Shown here: one piece after another, positions 9,123-18,085 of the stretch | Layout: each line of letters opens with the position of its first letter | Numbering within the stretch: position 1 is the stretch's first letter | Origin: Oligoflexales bacterium | Lineage (GTDB): Bacteria; Bdellovibrionota_B; Oligoflexia; Oligoflexales; RGVZ01 | NCBI GenBank assembly: GCA_947494335.1 | Contig: CANLUT010000002.1 | Location: forward strand, 434,001-498,000 | DNA: 64,000 nucleotides | Direction of reading: 5' to 3' | Program-made: the position numbers and the translations under genes | Notes under the pieces: model-generated | The model's input: the letters and a program-made list of their open reading frames with translations, nothing else | Databases searched by the model: none | Told to the model about the DNA's origin: nothing

Positions 9123-11459
9123 CTAAGTCGCAAAAAATGGACGACCTAAATGATGTCCGTCAAGGCTTGGCGCCCCAAGGGTTCCAAGCCTAACTAACCG
9201 AACATCGTTGACTAATTTTGGATAAGTTTTGGTCTTTGATAATGCTTTAGAAATTTCATCACTGACAGAAAGTGCTTTTAGAGAGGAAATCTTTAAAAGT
9301 TCGGTAATGATTAGATTTTTATCTGTGATTTCATCAACTAACAGTATCGGAATGACAAAATCAAGGGTGCTGACGGCATTTTGAATTTCCTTACCGAGCG
9401 AATTTGAAGCGACATTTTTAATGGCGACCGTTACGCCGTCGGCTGGCGTAAAAACCTCAAATCCATGTGCCGTGAGGCGTCCTATTTCCATGCTACGTGC
9501 TGTCTTTGACGCAATGGATTCCTCGCGAGAAGAGATGAGACCAGCTGTTGTCATTGCATCTTTTACGATTTCGATACTTCCACCAATTGTGATGATAGCT
9601 CTCGATGACAGACAGCCTCTTTGACCAAGAGACAATTGATCGGCAAGTATTTGATGACGGGTGACTGAATCTTGAAAATCTCGTTCAGTGACCATGCTCA
9701 TACTGGTGACGTTGCCGAAGGTCGAGGCGCGATTATTGGAGAACTCTCGAACAAAAAGGCAGGTCTCATCATCTCCAAAAATAAGTATGGACTCGCCGTC
9801 AAGCAAATCATTTGGCCCAAGTCGCCACGACGAAGGCAGAGTTTTGATGTCAAAACCGTCAGCTTTTGCAAGATCAATAGCTCTTTGTAAAAAGGAAGCA
9901 TCAGGAGACATCTGGTTAATACTCGGACAACGAATGCGAATGGAAAGTCCGAGAGTCAATGCGCAGCAAATTGGATAAATCACGGCAATCGAGTGGCTGG
10001 CCGGTGGAATGATGAGCCAGTTTTTTGCCGCCTGACCCTGACCAATGGACGCTAGGGCTGCATCCGCAAACCCTTGGGCGTCAGATGGTATGCCGGCCGT
10101 GAGATCAGTCACAGCTTTGCGCGCAATCACCGCGTCACCAAACTCTAGGACAAGCCGTCTATGGGCCTCTGCATCAGACAAAAGATTTAAAAGCCAACGT
10201 CGCACAACGGGAGCTCGCGCAGAGAGGTCTTTGACATTAGGCTTGTAAAAGTTTTCTGCAGCCTTTGACTTGGTGCGACTCGGGATTTTTTCTGCGCCCT
10301 TTACACTCTCCACGTTAAGTGAGCATCCCTTCAGTGGCGCCGTCGGAACGCGCCCTAAAAGAGTAAATGATTGGTCAGTATTTAGTTGCGCCAAGTCTTC
10401 CGTTTGTAATGCTAAGCCTGGCAGATCAGTGCGCAAAGGATCAAAGATGGTGAGAGCTCCGACGCCTGATTGATCAGAGGCGTCTGGTTTTGACATCACT
10501 GCTATATTCACCCACCACGGGAAGCGAAAGACTCTTGCATTGAGATCTGTCGAGATTTTTTTCGGTGTGTCCCATGCCTGCGCGGCGAGTTCACACATGC
10601 CGTATTCGCTGACGATGTCGACGTGCTCAAGTCCAAACCCGCGACTGATCATGTCGTAAAGTTCAGGGCGTGTGACAGACCTGCTTTTACCTTTGGTCCC
10701 GCCTGTTTCAATGACGATACTTCCCTCAGGAAGTTTGACCTGAAATTTTTGGTCATCAAAAAGATTTACGAAGTGAAATCCGGTACCCCAAATGACCACG
10801 GGTACATTGGACTGAGCCAGGGCTTGGAGTTGCTCTTTGGCGGCGCTTAAGTTTTCAGCATGAGCGTAGGTCGTTGGCCAAAACTTCGCAAACCAGGCAA
10901 GCATCTGGGAAAGGCTTGAGTCCGGCCAGACGTCTGGGGGTGGAATTAGGCTAAAAATTGGCCTGTCTAAAAAATTTGCAGAAAACGGCTGGGCGCGGGT
11001 TTCAAGGGCGCTTAAATAGGCCGCGATGCTTTCAGCCCTATAAAACAGCAGTCCCTCGTGACTAAAAACTGACCTTGAACGCCGCTCAGGGCCTGATGTT
11101 GTGCCGCTGGACAGGAATATCCTCAGCTTTTCCACAGGAGCCCAAACCCGCTCTGCATCTGCTCTAAAAGCTCTCATCGGTATAAATTCAGGCACCCCAA
11201 GATGGCTGTCAACCATCGGTAAACTGGGCGTTTCACGGTATCGCTGGCGGCTGGGGAAAACTTTTAAAAGTGCCTCCAGGTCTTGAACAGTGGGCCTTTC
11301 AAAGACATTTTTTGCTAGTTTTCCACAAGGCTCTTCAAGGTTATCTACAGGTGATCTTGTCATGAGCAGGTGCAAAAAATCAGCAATCTCTGGGTCCATT
11401 TGGCAAATGGTCGCCGCAGCTTTTGATAAACCTGATGATTGGTGATTCGAATCTTGCAT
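9123..11459 (-). CDS. LuxE-type acyl-protein synthetase fused to LuxC-type acyl reductase
   Basis: This is a 778-residue two-domain protein. The N-terminal half resembles LuxE acyl-protein synthetase: the adenylate-forming P-loop FLSSGTTSG is at 115-123, followed by IETGGTKGKSR and DIVSEYGMCELAAQ. The C-terminal half, from about residue 410, resembles LuxC acyl-CoA reductase: a dinucleotide-fold stretch, ILIFGDDET, a STFGNVTSMS segment, and LADQLSLGQRGCLSSR with the candidate nucleophile Cys616. In luminous bacteria the two activities are separate chains that turn fatty acid into aldehyde via acyl-AMP and thioester. No luxAB or other lux gene is nearby, so a role in aldehyde, alcohol or lipid synthesis is inferred. 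The sprT gene starts 25 bases downstream. Confidence 0.75.
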   Translation of the reverse strand: MQDSNHQSSGLSKAAATICQMDPEIADFLHLLMTRSPVDNLEEPCGKLAKNVFERPTVQDLEALLKVFPSRQRYRETPSLPMVDSHLGVPEFIPMRAFRADAERVWAPVEKLRIFLSSGTTSGPERRSRSVFSHEGLLFYRAESIAAYLSALETRAQPFSANFLDRPIFSLIPPPDVWPDSSLSQMLAWFAKFWPTTYAHAENLSAAKEQLQALAQSNVPVVIWGTGFHFVNLFDDQKFQVKLPEGSIVIETGGTKGKSRSVTRPELYDMISRGFGLEHVDIVSEYGMCELAAQAWDTPKKISTDLNARVFRFPWWVNIAVMSKPDASDQSGVGALTIFDPLRTDLPGLALQTEDLAQLNTDQSFTLLGRVPTAPLKGCSLNVESVKGAEKIPSRTKSKAAENFYKPNVKDLSARAPVVRRWLLNLLSDAEAHRRLVLEFGDAVIARKAVTDLTAGIPSDAQGFADAALASIGQGQAAKNWLIIPPASHSIAVIYPICCALTLGLSIRIRCPSINQMSPDASFLQRAIDLAKADGFDIKTLPSSWRLGPNDLLDGESILIFGDDETCLFVREFSNNRASTFGNVTSMSMVTERDFQDSVTRHQILADQLSLGQRGCLSSRAIITIGGSIEIVKDAMTTAGLISSREESIASKTARSMEIGRLTAHGFEVFTPADGVTVAIKNVASNSLGKEIQNAVSTLDFVIPILLVDEITDKNLIITELLKISSLKALSVSDEISKALSKTKTYPKLVNDVRLVRLGTLGAPSLDGHHLGRPFFAT

Positions 11460-11613
11460 GGCTCAAGCCTTTGAGGGGTGTTTTGGATGGACACCCAAGA
11501 TTTAGCGGGTTATAACTAAAAATTAGAACGAAAGTCCAAATAAATTAGGCATTACGCCAGCCAAAAACTCTGCCGAGTTTTGGCCTCGAAACAGGGAAGG
11601 TCTTTGGGACTCC

Positions 11614-12582
11614 ATGTCTTCTGAGTATTTCGTCAAGCTTGATCGTTTTGAAGGCCCGTTGGATCTTCTCCTGCACCTTATTCGTGTGCACGAGATCGAC
11701 ATCTTTGCAATCGACATCTTCAAGCTCACCACTGAATACTTAGGCTACCTGCGCCTTGTAAAATTTGATGACATCTCTGAAGCTGGTGAATTTGTGGCCA
11801 TGGGTGCCACATTAATTGAAATCAAAAGCCGAAGCCTTCTGCCTACAGAAGAGCGTAAGACTCTAAACGAAGACGGCGAAGAAGAAGATCCTCTAAAAAC
11901 TCTCCAAGACCGCTTGCTGCAATATGAAATGATTCGTCGCGCGGCAGAATGGTTCTCTCAATGTCCGCAGATGGGTGTTGAGATTCAAACTGGTCATGAG
12001 CATGAGCGCCTAGCGGAAGTATTCAAAGACGTCGAGACGCCACTCACGGGAGATCCTGCGCGTCTTATTATATTGTACGATCAGATTATGCGTGATCTTG
12101 CTGATCGCAAGGCAGCCAAGATTGAAGCCAAAACTCACGGCATTACACTTGAACAAACCATCGAGCGATTTGGTTCCTATATTGAAACCGTTCGATTTGG
12201 CATGTTCCAAGGTCTCTACAATAAATTTAGAAGCCGTTACGACATGGTCGTTCACTTGATGGCGGTCTTGGAACTTTCTAAGCAACAAAAACTTAAAATT
12301 TATCAGCAAGACATGATGGGACCACTGTGGTTTTACCGCGGTGACTTGGATGAAAGTATTTTGCCTGTGGCAAGCCCAACCATCATGCACGATGCCACAA
12401 CAGATGCTGTAGTGATTGAGGCCACTGGCGAGTCAGTAGCGGAGATCACGACAGGTGACGTTGTAATTGCAGAACTTCCAGAGGGCCCTCTGATGCCGCC
12501 GCCGGCAGAAGAGGCACCAACTCTTGAACTATCGTCTGATGAAGCACAGACCAATTCCGAAACAGCGGAGGTAGATCAATGA
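11614..12582 (+). CDS. scpA: Segregation and condensation protein A (kleisin)
   Basis: ScpA is the kleisin subunit that bridges SMC heads in the bacterial condensin complex. The N-terminal signature FEGPLDLLLHLIRVHEIDI is intact, followed by YLGYLRLVKFDDISEAGEFV and ATLIEIKSRSLLP. The winged-helix C-terminal part (VVHLMAVLELSKQQKLKIYQ) is followed by an acidic, Pro/Glu-rich tail of roughly 60 residues not found in compact ScpA proteins. At 322 residues it is longer than the usual 240-270. ATGA overlap with scpB shows translational coupling. An intergenic stretch of about 150 bases upstream presumably holds the promoter. Confidence 0.95.
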   Translation: MSSEYFVKLDRFEGPLDLLLHLIRVHEIDIFAIDIFKLTTEYLGYLRLVKFDDISEAGEFVAMGATLIEIKSRSLLPTEERKTLNEDGEEEDPLKTLQDRLLQYEMIRRAAEWFSQCPQMGVEIQTGHEHERLAEVFKDVETPLTGDPARLIILYDQIMRDLADRKAAKIEAKTHGITLEQTIERFGSYIETVRFGMFQGLYNKFRSRYDMVVHLMAVLELSKQQKLKIYQQDMMGPLWFYRGDLDESILPVASPTIMHDATTDAVVIEATGESVAEITTGDVVIAELPEGPLMPPPAEEAPTLELSSDEAQTNSETAEVDQ

Positions 12583-14087
12583 CCACTAAAGGCCATGATG
12601 ACGAAACCACAGTTGAATCAACAGTTGAGTCGACTATAAATGAAACAGTCGATCAGACAGTTGAATCTGCAGCGGCATCAGCTGACGAGTCAAGCACAGA
12701 GACCACATCTACCGAAGAGGCTGGTATTGAGTTTTCTGTTGAGACAACGGACGCCGTAGGCGAGCCCGTGTTTCCAGAGGAAGAAGCCGAAGCGCCACTT
12801 GAGGCTTCAGAAGAAACAGATCTTGAAACAGATGATGAGGCTGAAGATTCTGAGGATGATGAGTTAGACGATACAGCTGAATTTAGTGATGTAACAGACG
12901 AGGAGTCTCTCGTCGAAACTTCTTCAGAAACTAAAGAAGAGCAAACTGAGGGTGAGGCCACTGAAACCTACGAGCTTCGTGAAGAGCTAACACTTGCTGG
13001 AAAGATCGAGTCCATTGTTTTTGCATCGCCAAAGCCAATGCGTGCTGTGGAGATTCACGAGCTTTTGCTTGAGCAAGGCTACACACTAAAAGAAATTCAA
13101 GACACCTGTGACGAGCTTGTTGAGCATTACCGAGACCGCGCTGGCGGCTTTCATCTAAAGTACATTAAGCGCATGGGTTATCAGTTCCAGACGACACCTG
13201 CGGCGAAGCCACTTATGGAAAAGCAGTTTTCAAGTCGCCCACGCCCGCTGTCGAGAGCTGCTCTTGAGACCCTGGCAGTTATCGCTTACAGGCAAAAAAA
13301 ATCAAAGGGCGTCACCCGCGCTGAGGTAGAGTTTATCCGGGGCGTTGATGCCGGCTCTATTTTTAAGACACTCGTTGAGCGCAATCTTTTGACGTGTACA
13401 GGACGTAAAGAAATTCCTGGAAGACCCATGATGTTTGGCGTGACCGATGAATTTCTTAAAATCTTCCAGCTGGGGTCGATCAATGACTTGCCGCCGCTGG
13501 AAAGCTTCCAGACACCGCCTGATGTGCTCCAAGCAGCCAGTGACAAGATTGCAGCCTTTGAGGCTGAGCAAGAAGGCGTTGATACCGAAGTCTTTATCGG
13601 TGATGAGGAATACACTAGCGAGGTTATGAGCTCTGAGGAGTTTAACCCTCTAGCAGCGGAAGCTCCGACCTATGCTCCGACCCTTGATCGCCTGGAAGAG
13701 GCAAAAGGGGGCCTTGAGGCTTCATCCACCGATACAGCCATAGAGGGCGAGCTAGAGAAGGCTCAAGACTTAGACACAGAAGAATCCAAGGCTGACCTGA
13801 TCGATGTTCTCAGTGAAGGACAGGTTGCTTGGGCAGCTCCAGACGTGCATACTGATGAACGTACCATCGAGGGCGCAACCAGTGGCGAGGTGATCCAGTC
13901 CCTCGATGCGATTGACGACGAAGAATGGGACGACGATGTTCAAGTCGAGATGACTGCAACCGAGGCGCCGGAGACTGAAACCGCGCTTGCTAGCGAGGCT
14001 CAACTAGATGAGCGAGATGAGACTTCAGAAATGGCTCTCCCAATTGGGGATAGCGAGTCGCCGCGAGGCGGAGAAGTGGATCAGTGA
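12579..14087 (+). CDS. scpB: Segregation and condensation protein B with long acidic extensions
   Basis: ScpB dimers bind ScpA in the SMC condensin complex. The recognisable double winged-helix core spans about residues 137-310: LTLAGKIESIVFASPKPMRA, RPLSRAALETLAVIAYRQ, TRAEVEFIRGVD and the RKEIPGRPMMFGVTDEFLKIF block. It is flanked by an N-terminal acidic, Thr/Ser/Glu-rich region of about 135 residues with loose VEST/VDQT repeats, and a C-terminal acidic tail of about 190. The total of 502 residues is roughly twice the usual size. The last 80 bases overlap the start of the next gene in another frame. The tails look disordered and strongly negative. Confidence 0.93.
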   Translation: MTTKGHDDETTVESTVESTINETVDQTVESAAASADESSTETTSTEEAGIEFSVETTDAVGEPVFPEEEAEAPLEASEETDLETDDEAEDSEDDELDDTAEFSDVTDEESLVETSSETKEEQTEGEATETYELREELTLAGKIESIVFASPKPMRAVEIHELLLEQGYTLKEIQDTCDELVEHYRDRAGGFHLKYIKRMGYQFQTTPAAKPLMEKQFSSRPRPLSRAALETLAVIAYRQKKSKGVTRAEVEFIRGVDAGSIFKTLVERNLLTCTGRKEIPGRPMMFGVTDEFLKIFQLGSINDLPPLESFQTPPDVLQAASDKIAAFEAEQEGVDTEVFIGDEEYTSEVMSSEEFNPLAAEAPTYAPTLDRLEEAKGGLEASSTDTAIEGELEKAQDLDTEESKADLIDVLSEGQVAWAAPDVHTDERTIEGATSGEVIQSLDAIDDEEWDDDVQVEMTATEAPETETALASEAQLDERDETSEMALPIGDSESPRGGEVDQ

Positions 14088-15036
14088 AGGTCGACTTGCC
14101 GTTAACGGTAAGGTCGTTCGTGAGCTGGGAACCAAGGTAAATCCTGAATCTGATCGCGTTGCTCTCGACGGAAAAGTCGTGAAAACGAAGGTTCCGCCTA
14201 AAGTTTATTGGCTTTTACATAAGCCCGATAAAATTTTGACAGCACGCAGTGATGAAATCACCAATAAGCCAACCATTTATGATTTGCCGATGGTGGCAAA
14301 GGCCAAGTTTTTAGTCTCTCCTGTCGGTCGCCTTGATTTTCGTACAGAAGGTCTGCTGCTACTGACGAATGACGGCGAGCTGAGTTACCGCCTTTGTCGC
14401 CCGGAGTATCATGTTCCGCGCCAGTATCAGGTGCTTTTAAGTGAGCGCCTGACCAAAGAAGAAGAACAAGAGATCAAAAAAGGCATCCTCCTAGAAGATG
14501 GGCCTGTCAAAGACGTTAAAATTACTTTTGTTCACGGCACAAACATGGGTGTCTCCACAGGCTCTTGGTATCTTGTGACAGTCCACGAGGGGCGAAACCG
14601 ACTTGTGCGAAGACTCTTTGAGCACTTTAATAAGCGTGTCGTACGTCTTATCAGAATTGGCTTTGGTGAGATTCGTTTACCCAGTGATTTGCCGGCTGGT
14701 GAGTATCGTCAGCTGACGGCTGAGGAAGTGTTAACGCTGCGCAAGTCCACAGAGACGGCCAGGGTCATGGATGCGCCAAAACGTGTGTCAGCATCGAAGG
14801 CCAGGTCTCTAAGAAAGCCGCTATCACAAAAGCTTAAGTCGTCATCTGACAAGGTCGCAAAGGCGTCTGGTCAAAAGCCTGGGTCAAAGCCCACTAGTAA
14901 AGTACCGGCCGCCCCAGCCAAGAAAAAACCTGATCACAATAAATCTCAATCTGCCCGCGTCAGTTCCTCCAAAAAAAGAGGACCACTCACCGGGCCAGCC
15001 AAGGGCTCTCGCAGTCCTTCGTCCAGGAAACCGTAA
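14008..15036 (+). CDS. rluB: 23S rRNA pseudouridine synthase, RluB/RsuA family
   Basis: This enzyme isomerises uridine in rRNA; RluB modifies U2605 of 23S rRNA. The N-terminal S4 RNA-binding domain is RLQKWLSQLGIASRREAEKW. The catalytic block is GRLDFRTEGLLLLTNDG, where the Asp is the nucleophile, and the C-terminal motif is GRNRLVRRLFEHF. After residue about 245 comes a Lys/Ser/Pro-rich basic tail of about 95 residues. The start overlaps the acidic scpB tail by 80 bases in a different frame; ATG 14017 is an alternative that begins directly at the S4 domain. The basic tail contrasts with the acidic tail of its upstream neighbour. Confidence 0.93.
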   Translation: MSEMRLQKWLSQLGIASRREAEKWISEGRLAVNGKVVRELGTKVNPESDRVALDGKVVKTKVPPKVYWLLHKPDKILTARSDEITNKPTIYDLPMVAKAKFLVSPVGRLDFRTEGLLLLTNDGELSYRLCRPEYHVPRQYQVLLSERLTKEEEQEIKKGILLEDGPVKDVKITFVHGTNMGVSTGSWYLVTVHEGRNRLVRRLFEHFNKRVVRLIRIGFGEIRLPSDLPAGEYRQLTAEEVLTLRKSTETARVMDAPKRVSASKARSLRKPLSQKLKSSSDKVAKASGQKPGSKPTSKVPAAPAKKKPDHNKSQSARVSSSKKRGPLTGPAKGSRSPSSRKP

Positions 15037-15059
15037 GTTAATAAGAGGATCATCACCCC

Positions 15060-16067
15060 ATGAAACTGGCAACCCTCAGAGACTCCACTCGCGATGGAAA
15101 ACTCATAATTGTATCCAAAGATAACAAAAAATTTGTCGAAGCCACTGGTGTCGCCAAGACTATGCAGGAAGCCTTAGACAACTGGGACACGGCGAGTCCA
15201 AAACTAAATCATCTGTACCAAGATCTTAATTCCGGCAAGCTTGAAGGTCAGATCCTTGGTGACATGATTGAAAAGCAAAAGCTCGCAGCACCGCTGCCAA
15301 GAGCTTACGAGTGGATTGACGGGTCAGCTTATATCAATCACGTCGTCTTGGTGCGCAAAGCTCGCAACGCAGAGCCACCAAAAACCTTAAAGACAGATCC
15401 TCTGATTTATCAAGGTGGCTCCGGAGTATTGCTTGGGCCCACAGATCCTATTTACTTGGCCAACTCAGAATGGGGTTGTGACTTTGAATCAGAGGTGGCC
15501 GTAGTTTTGGGTGATACTCCCCAGGGCACCAAGAAGGACGATGCTGCGAAGTATATTAAGCTTGTCATGATTGTTAATGACGTGAGTTTACGAAATTTAA
15601 TTCCTGCTGAACTTGAAAAAGGTTTTGGATTTTTCCAAAGTAAGCCTGCTTCAGCCTTTGCGCCGTTTGCAGTTACCCCTGATGAGCTCGGAGATGCCTG
15701 GAAAAGTGGCCGGGTTCATCTTCCGCTTATTACGCACTATAATAGCAAAAAGTTTGGTGATCCGAATGCTGGGCCGGAAATGTTTTTTGGATTTTGTGAG
15801 TTGATTGAACACATCACAAAGACCAGAGCTTATACGGCGGGAACAATTCTTGGTTCCGGGACTGTATCTAATGAAGACCGAGCTCGTGGTAGCAGTTGTC
15901 TGGCTGAAAAACGCATGATCGAGATCATCGACTCCGGGAAAGCAGAAACTCCGTTTATGAAACCAGGTGATACGATTGAAATTGAAATGTTTGATAAGTC
16001 GGGTCAGTCGATCTTTGGCAAGATCTCGCAAACAATCACTGGAACGGCAGAGCCACTGAGACGATAA
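15060..16067 (+). CDS. Fumarylacetoacetate hydrolase family protein
   Basis: This is a cytoplasmic FAH-fold enzyme of 335 residues. Diagnostic blocks are WGCDFESEVAVVLGD (acidic metal ligands), a KPASAFAPFAVTPDELGD segment, and ILGSGTVSNEDRARGSSCLAEKR ahead of a KPGDTIEIEM strand. FAH-like enzymes cleave or decarboxylate beta-diketo or 2-oxo acids using Mg or Mn; the exact substrate is not predictable. AGAGGA lies 12 bases before the ATG. It follows rluB by 24 bases and precedes the OMP gene by two, so it is inside the scpA-fabD run, with no other aromatic-catabolism gene nearby. Confidence 0.88.
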   Translation: MKLATLRDSTRDGKLIIVSKDNKKFVEATGVAKTMQEALDNWDTASPKLNHLYQDLNSGKLEGQILGDMIEKQKLAAPLPRAYEWIDGSAYINHVVLVRKARNAEPPKTLKTDPLIYQGGSGVLLGPTDPIYLANSEWGCDFESEVAVVLGDTPQGTKKDDAAKYIKLVMIVNDVSLRNLIPAELEKGFGFFQSKPASAFAPFAVTPDELGDAWKSGRVHLPLITHYNSKKFGDPNAGPEMFFGFCELIEHITKTRAYTAGTILGSGTVSNEDRARGSSCLAEKRMIEIIDSGKAETPFMKPGDTIEIEMFDKSGQSIFGKISQTITGTAEPLRR

Positions 16068-16069
16068 CG

Positions 16070-16855
16070 ATGTTAAGACGACTAGGACTGATCATCACCG
16101 GTATGTTGATAGCTTCCTCTCAGGCTTTGATGGCCTACGAGGAGGAAAGCTCTTTTGGGACGATTAATCCCGATGAAGCAGCCCGTCCTGCCGCCGGATA
16201 TCCTGAAGTCAAACAGGCGGAACCAGTCGAAGAACCCGCAGCAAGTGAAGCGCCAGCTCCCGCGCCGCAAAAAGAGCTTCCCAAAGGCCAGCAAGGTACG
16301 TCTCAGCAAAGACCAAAGTACCGCGACTACTACGAGCAGGCATCACGTCGACAGCGTGGTGGCTATAATGACGAGGAATCTGTGGCCGTGTCGTTAGGCA
16401 TTGGCTTTGGATTTAGATATTTTCAGGGAAGCCTAGGCGTCGGTATTCCGATTAATCGCTACATGGCCTGGGGGCTTGGTGGTCAGTACTTAACGCGTGA
16501 AGACGACAAAGAGGCGGAGGTCCGCACCGGTGGTGATTTGTCTTTGATCCTTAGGCTACCAAATCCTACGCCGATTGCTCCGTTTTTGACGGCAGGTCCT
16601 GGATTTGAATCCTGGAAAAGATCAAAGGATGAAGCTGACGGTAAAGGGAAAGTCGTCTTTCATGAAGACGATAGCCCGACGGTAAATTGGTCTGTGGGTG
16701 CGTCGCTAAGACTTGCTCGCTATGTGGCGCTGGTGGGGGCATTGAAGTCTACGACTTACACGGACCGTCCACCAAGATTATTTACTGGTGATCACTCAAA
16801 ACGTGAGCTTCGCACCAACGAACGCTTTGAACTCGGATTTGCATTTATATTTTAG
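16070..16855 (+). CDS. Outer-membrane beta-barrel protein with Pro-rich N-terminus
   Basis: This is a 261-residue protein with a signal peptide (MLRRLGLIITGMLIASSQALMA). After cleavage there is a Pro/Ala/Glu-rich linker of about 80 residues, then alternating strands such as SLGIGFGFRYFQG and RYMAWGLGGQYL, typical of small 8-strand barrels. The last residue is Phe after LGFAFIF, the usual C-terminal signal for outer-membrane insertion by BAM. The function is unknown. The linker might bind peptidoglycan or span the periplasm, but no OmpA domain is present. It is two bases downstream of the FAH gene and 13 before fabD. Confidence 0.78.
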   Translation: MLRRLGLIITGMLIASSQALMAYEEESSFGTINPDEAARPAAGYPEVKQAEPVEEPAASEAPAPAPQKELPKGQQGTSQQRPKYRDYYEQASRRQRGGYNDEESVAVSLGIGFGFRYFQGSLGVGIPINRYMAWGLGGQYLTREDDKEAEVRTGGDLSLILRLPNPTPIAPFLTAGPGFESWKRSKDEADGKGKVVFHEDDSPTVNWSVGASLRLARYVALVGALKSTTYTDRPPRLFTGDHSKRELRTNERFELGFAFIF

Positions 16856-16868
16856 GAAAGGGATTTTT

Positions 16869-17795
16869 ATGTCAGATGCAATGAAAACTCTCGCCATGTT
16901 TCCTGGACAGGGAAGTCAGTATGTGGGCATGGCTAAGATGCTTTTGGAGGAGTTTCCTTACACAAAAGTCATTTATGAAGAGGCAGAAGAAGCGGCCAAA
17001 GCTCCCATTAAAAAGCTTTGCCTTGATGGTCCAGAGAGTGATCTTAAGCTTACGGCAAATACGCAGCCTTGCATTGTGACGACAAGCATTGCGACCTGGA
17101 AGGTGATGGTTCAGGAAAAAGGCTTTAAGGCTGACATGTTTGCTGGCCATAGTCTTGGTGAGTATTCAGCACTGGTTGCTGCAGACCGCCTTAAATTTGC
17201 AAAAGCCATCAGCCTTGTGCGCGCCCGTGGAATGGCTATGCAAAAGGCTGTGCCTGAGGGGCAAGGGGCGATGACGGCTGTTTTGTCACTTGAGGCGGCG
17301 CGCCTTGAAGATTTTTGCAAAAAAGCCAGTAAGCCTGGTGAAACGGTAGAAGTGGTTAACTATAACAGTCCACAGCAGCTTGTGGTGGCAGGTGCAGCAC
17401 CTGCGGTTAAACGTCTAGAAGAGGCTTTAACGGCTGAGTCTGTTAAGTTTGTTTCTCTAGCCGTATCGGCACCCTTTCACTCATCTATGATGAAGCCAGC
17501 GCGCGAGGATATGACGCCATTACTCAAGGCAACAGAGTTTGCAAATAACGATACCCGCATCATTCCAAACTTTTCGGCAGAGATCACATCGGCCTACGGC
17601 GCAGACTTTTTGATTCAGCAGATCGATAGTCCTGTTAAATGGACGCAGACGATCGATAAAGCAAACATGGCGGGTATGACTCAGTACGTGGAGGTAGGAC
17701 CTGGCAAAGTCTTGTGGGGCCTAGCTCGCAAGATTTTACCAAAAGGTGACTTTAAGCTTGCCCACACCGATAACGTCAAAGATTGGATTGGCTGA
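16869..17795 (+). CDS. fabD: Malonyl-CoA:ACP transacylase
   Basis: FabD moves malonyl groups from CoA to acyl-carrier protein to feed fatty-acid elongation. The start at 16869 is fixed by an AGGAAAGGG Shine-Dalgarno sequence and by the family N-terminus TLAMFPGQGSQYVGM; an upstream in-frame start would lie inside the OMP gene. The catalytic Ser95 is in GHSLGEYSAL, and the His partner is in APFHSSMM. The C-terminal motif YVEVGPGKVLWGL is complete, and 308 residues is the normal size. No fabH, fabG or acpP follows; a terminator lies 20 bases after the stop. Confidence 0.96.
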   Translation: MSDAMKTLAMFPGQGSQYVGMAKMLLEEFPYTKVIYEEAEEAAKAPIKKLCLDGPESDLKLTANTQPCIVTTSIATWKVMVQEKGFKADMFAGHSLGEYSALVAADRLKFAKAISLVRARGMAMQKAVPEGQGAMTAVLSLEAARLEDFCKKASKPGETVEVVNYNSPQQLVVAGAAPAVKRLEEALTAESVKFVSLAVSAPFHSSMMKPAREDMTPLLKATEFANNDTRIIPNFSAEITSAYGADFLIQQIDSPVKWTQTIDKANMAGMTQYVEVGPGKVLWGLARKILPKGDFKLAHTDNVKDWIG

Positions 17796-17815
17796 TTGTC
17801 CGAGACGTCTGCAGA

Positions 17816-17854
17816 GTCCTTGGTCAAAGTAGTGTGGCCAGGGACTATTTTTTT
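17816..17854 (+). terminator. Rho-independent terminator after fabD
   Basis: The arms GTCCTTGGTC (17816-17825) and GGCCAGGGAC (17836-17845) pair along all ten positions, three of them G-U, around a ten-base loop. A T-run (TATTTTTTT) follows directly. It closes the scpA-fabD transcription run. Confidence 0.8.
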
Positions 17855-17953
17855 GGAAAAAAAGGGTTTTGAGCTTAAATCCGACTCGAAGACCGTCTAT
17901 TCAAACGGAATTCAGTAAACCGGCCACGGAATCTAAGCGAAAAATTGAAAGAA

Positions 17954-18029
17954 TGGCGTCCCCAAGGGGATTCGAACCCCTGTATCCACCGTGAAAGGGT
18001 GGTGTCCTGGGCCTCTAGACGATGGGGAC
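17954..18029 (-). tRNA. tRNA-Glu (anticodon UUC)
   Basis: A 76-base cloverleaf reads on the minus strand from GTCCCCATCGTCTAG to a genomically encoded CCA. The anticodon loop CTTTCAC gives UUC, and the T-arm contains GGTTCGAAT. The acceptor stem GTCCCCA pairs with TGGGGAC. Confidence 0.95.
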
Positions 18030-18085
18030 AGGACGAAAAACAACGAGGTTTTCTAGGGATAATTCACTTCCTCTGGGAGAAGAAG

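Noticed and set aside
12653-12961. 102-residue Ser/Val-rich minus-strand frame
   Set aside because: It is the antisense shadow of the acidic scpB repeat region; no ribosome site or family.
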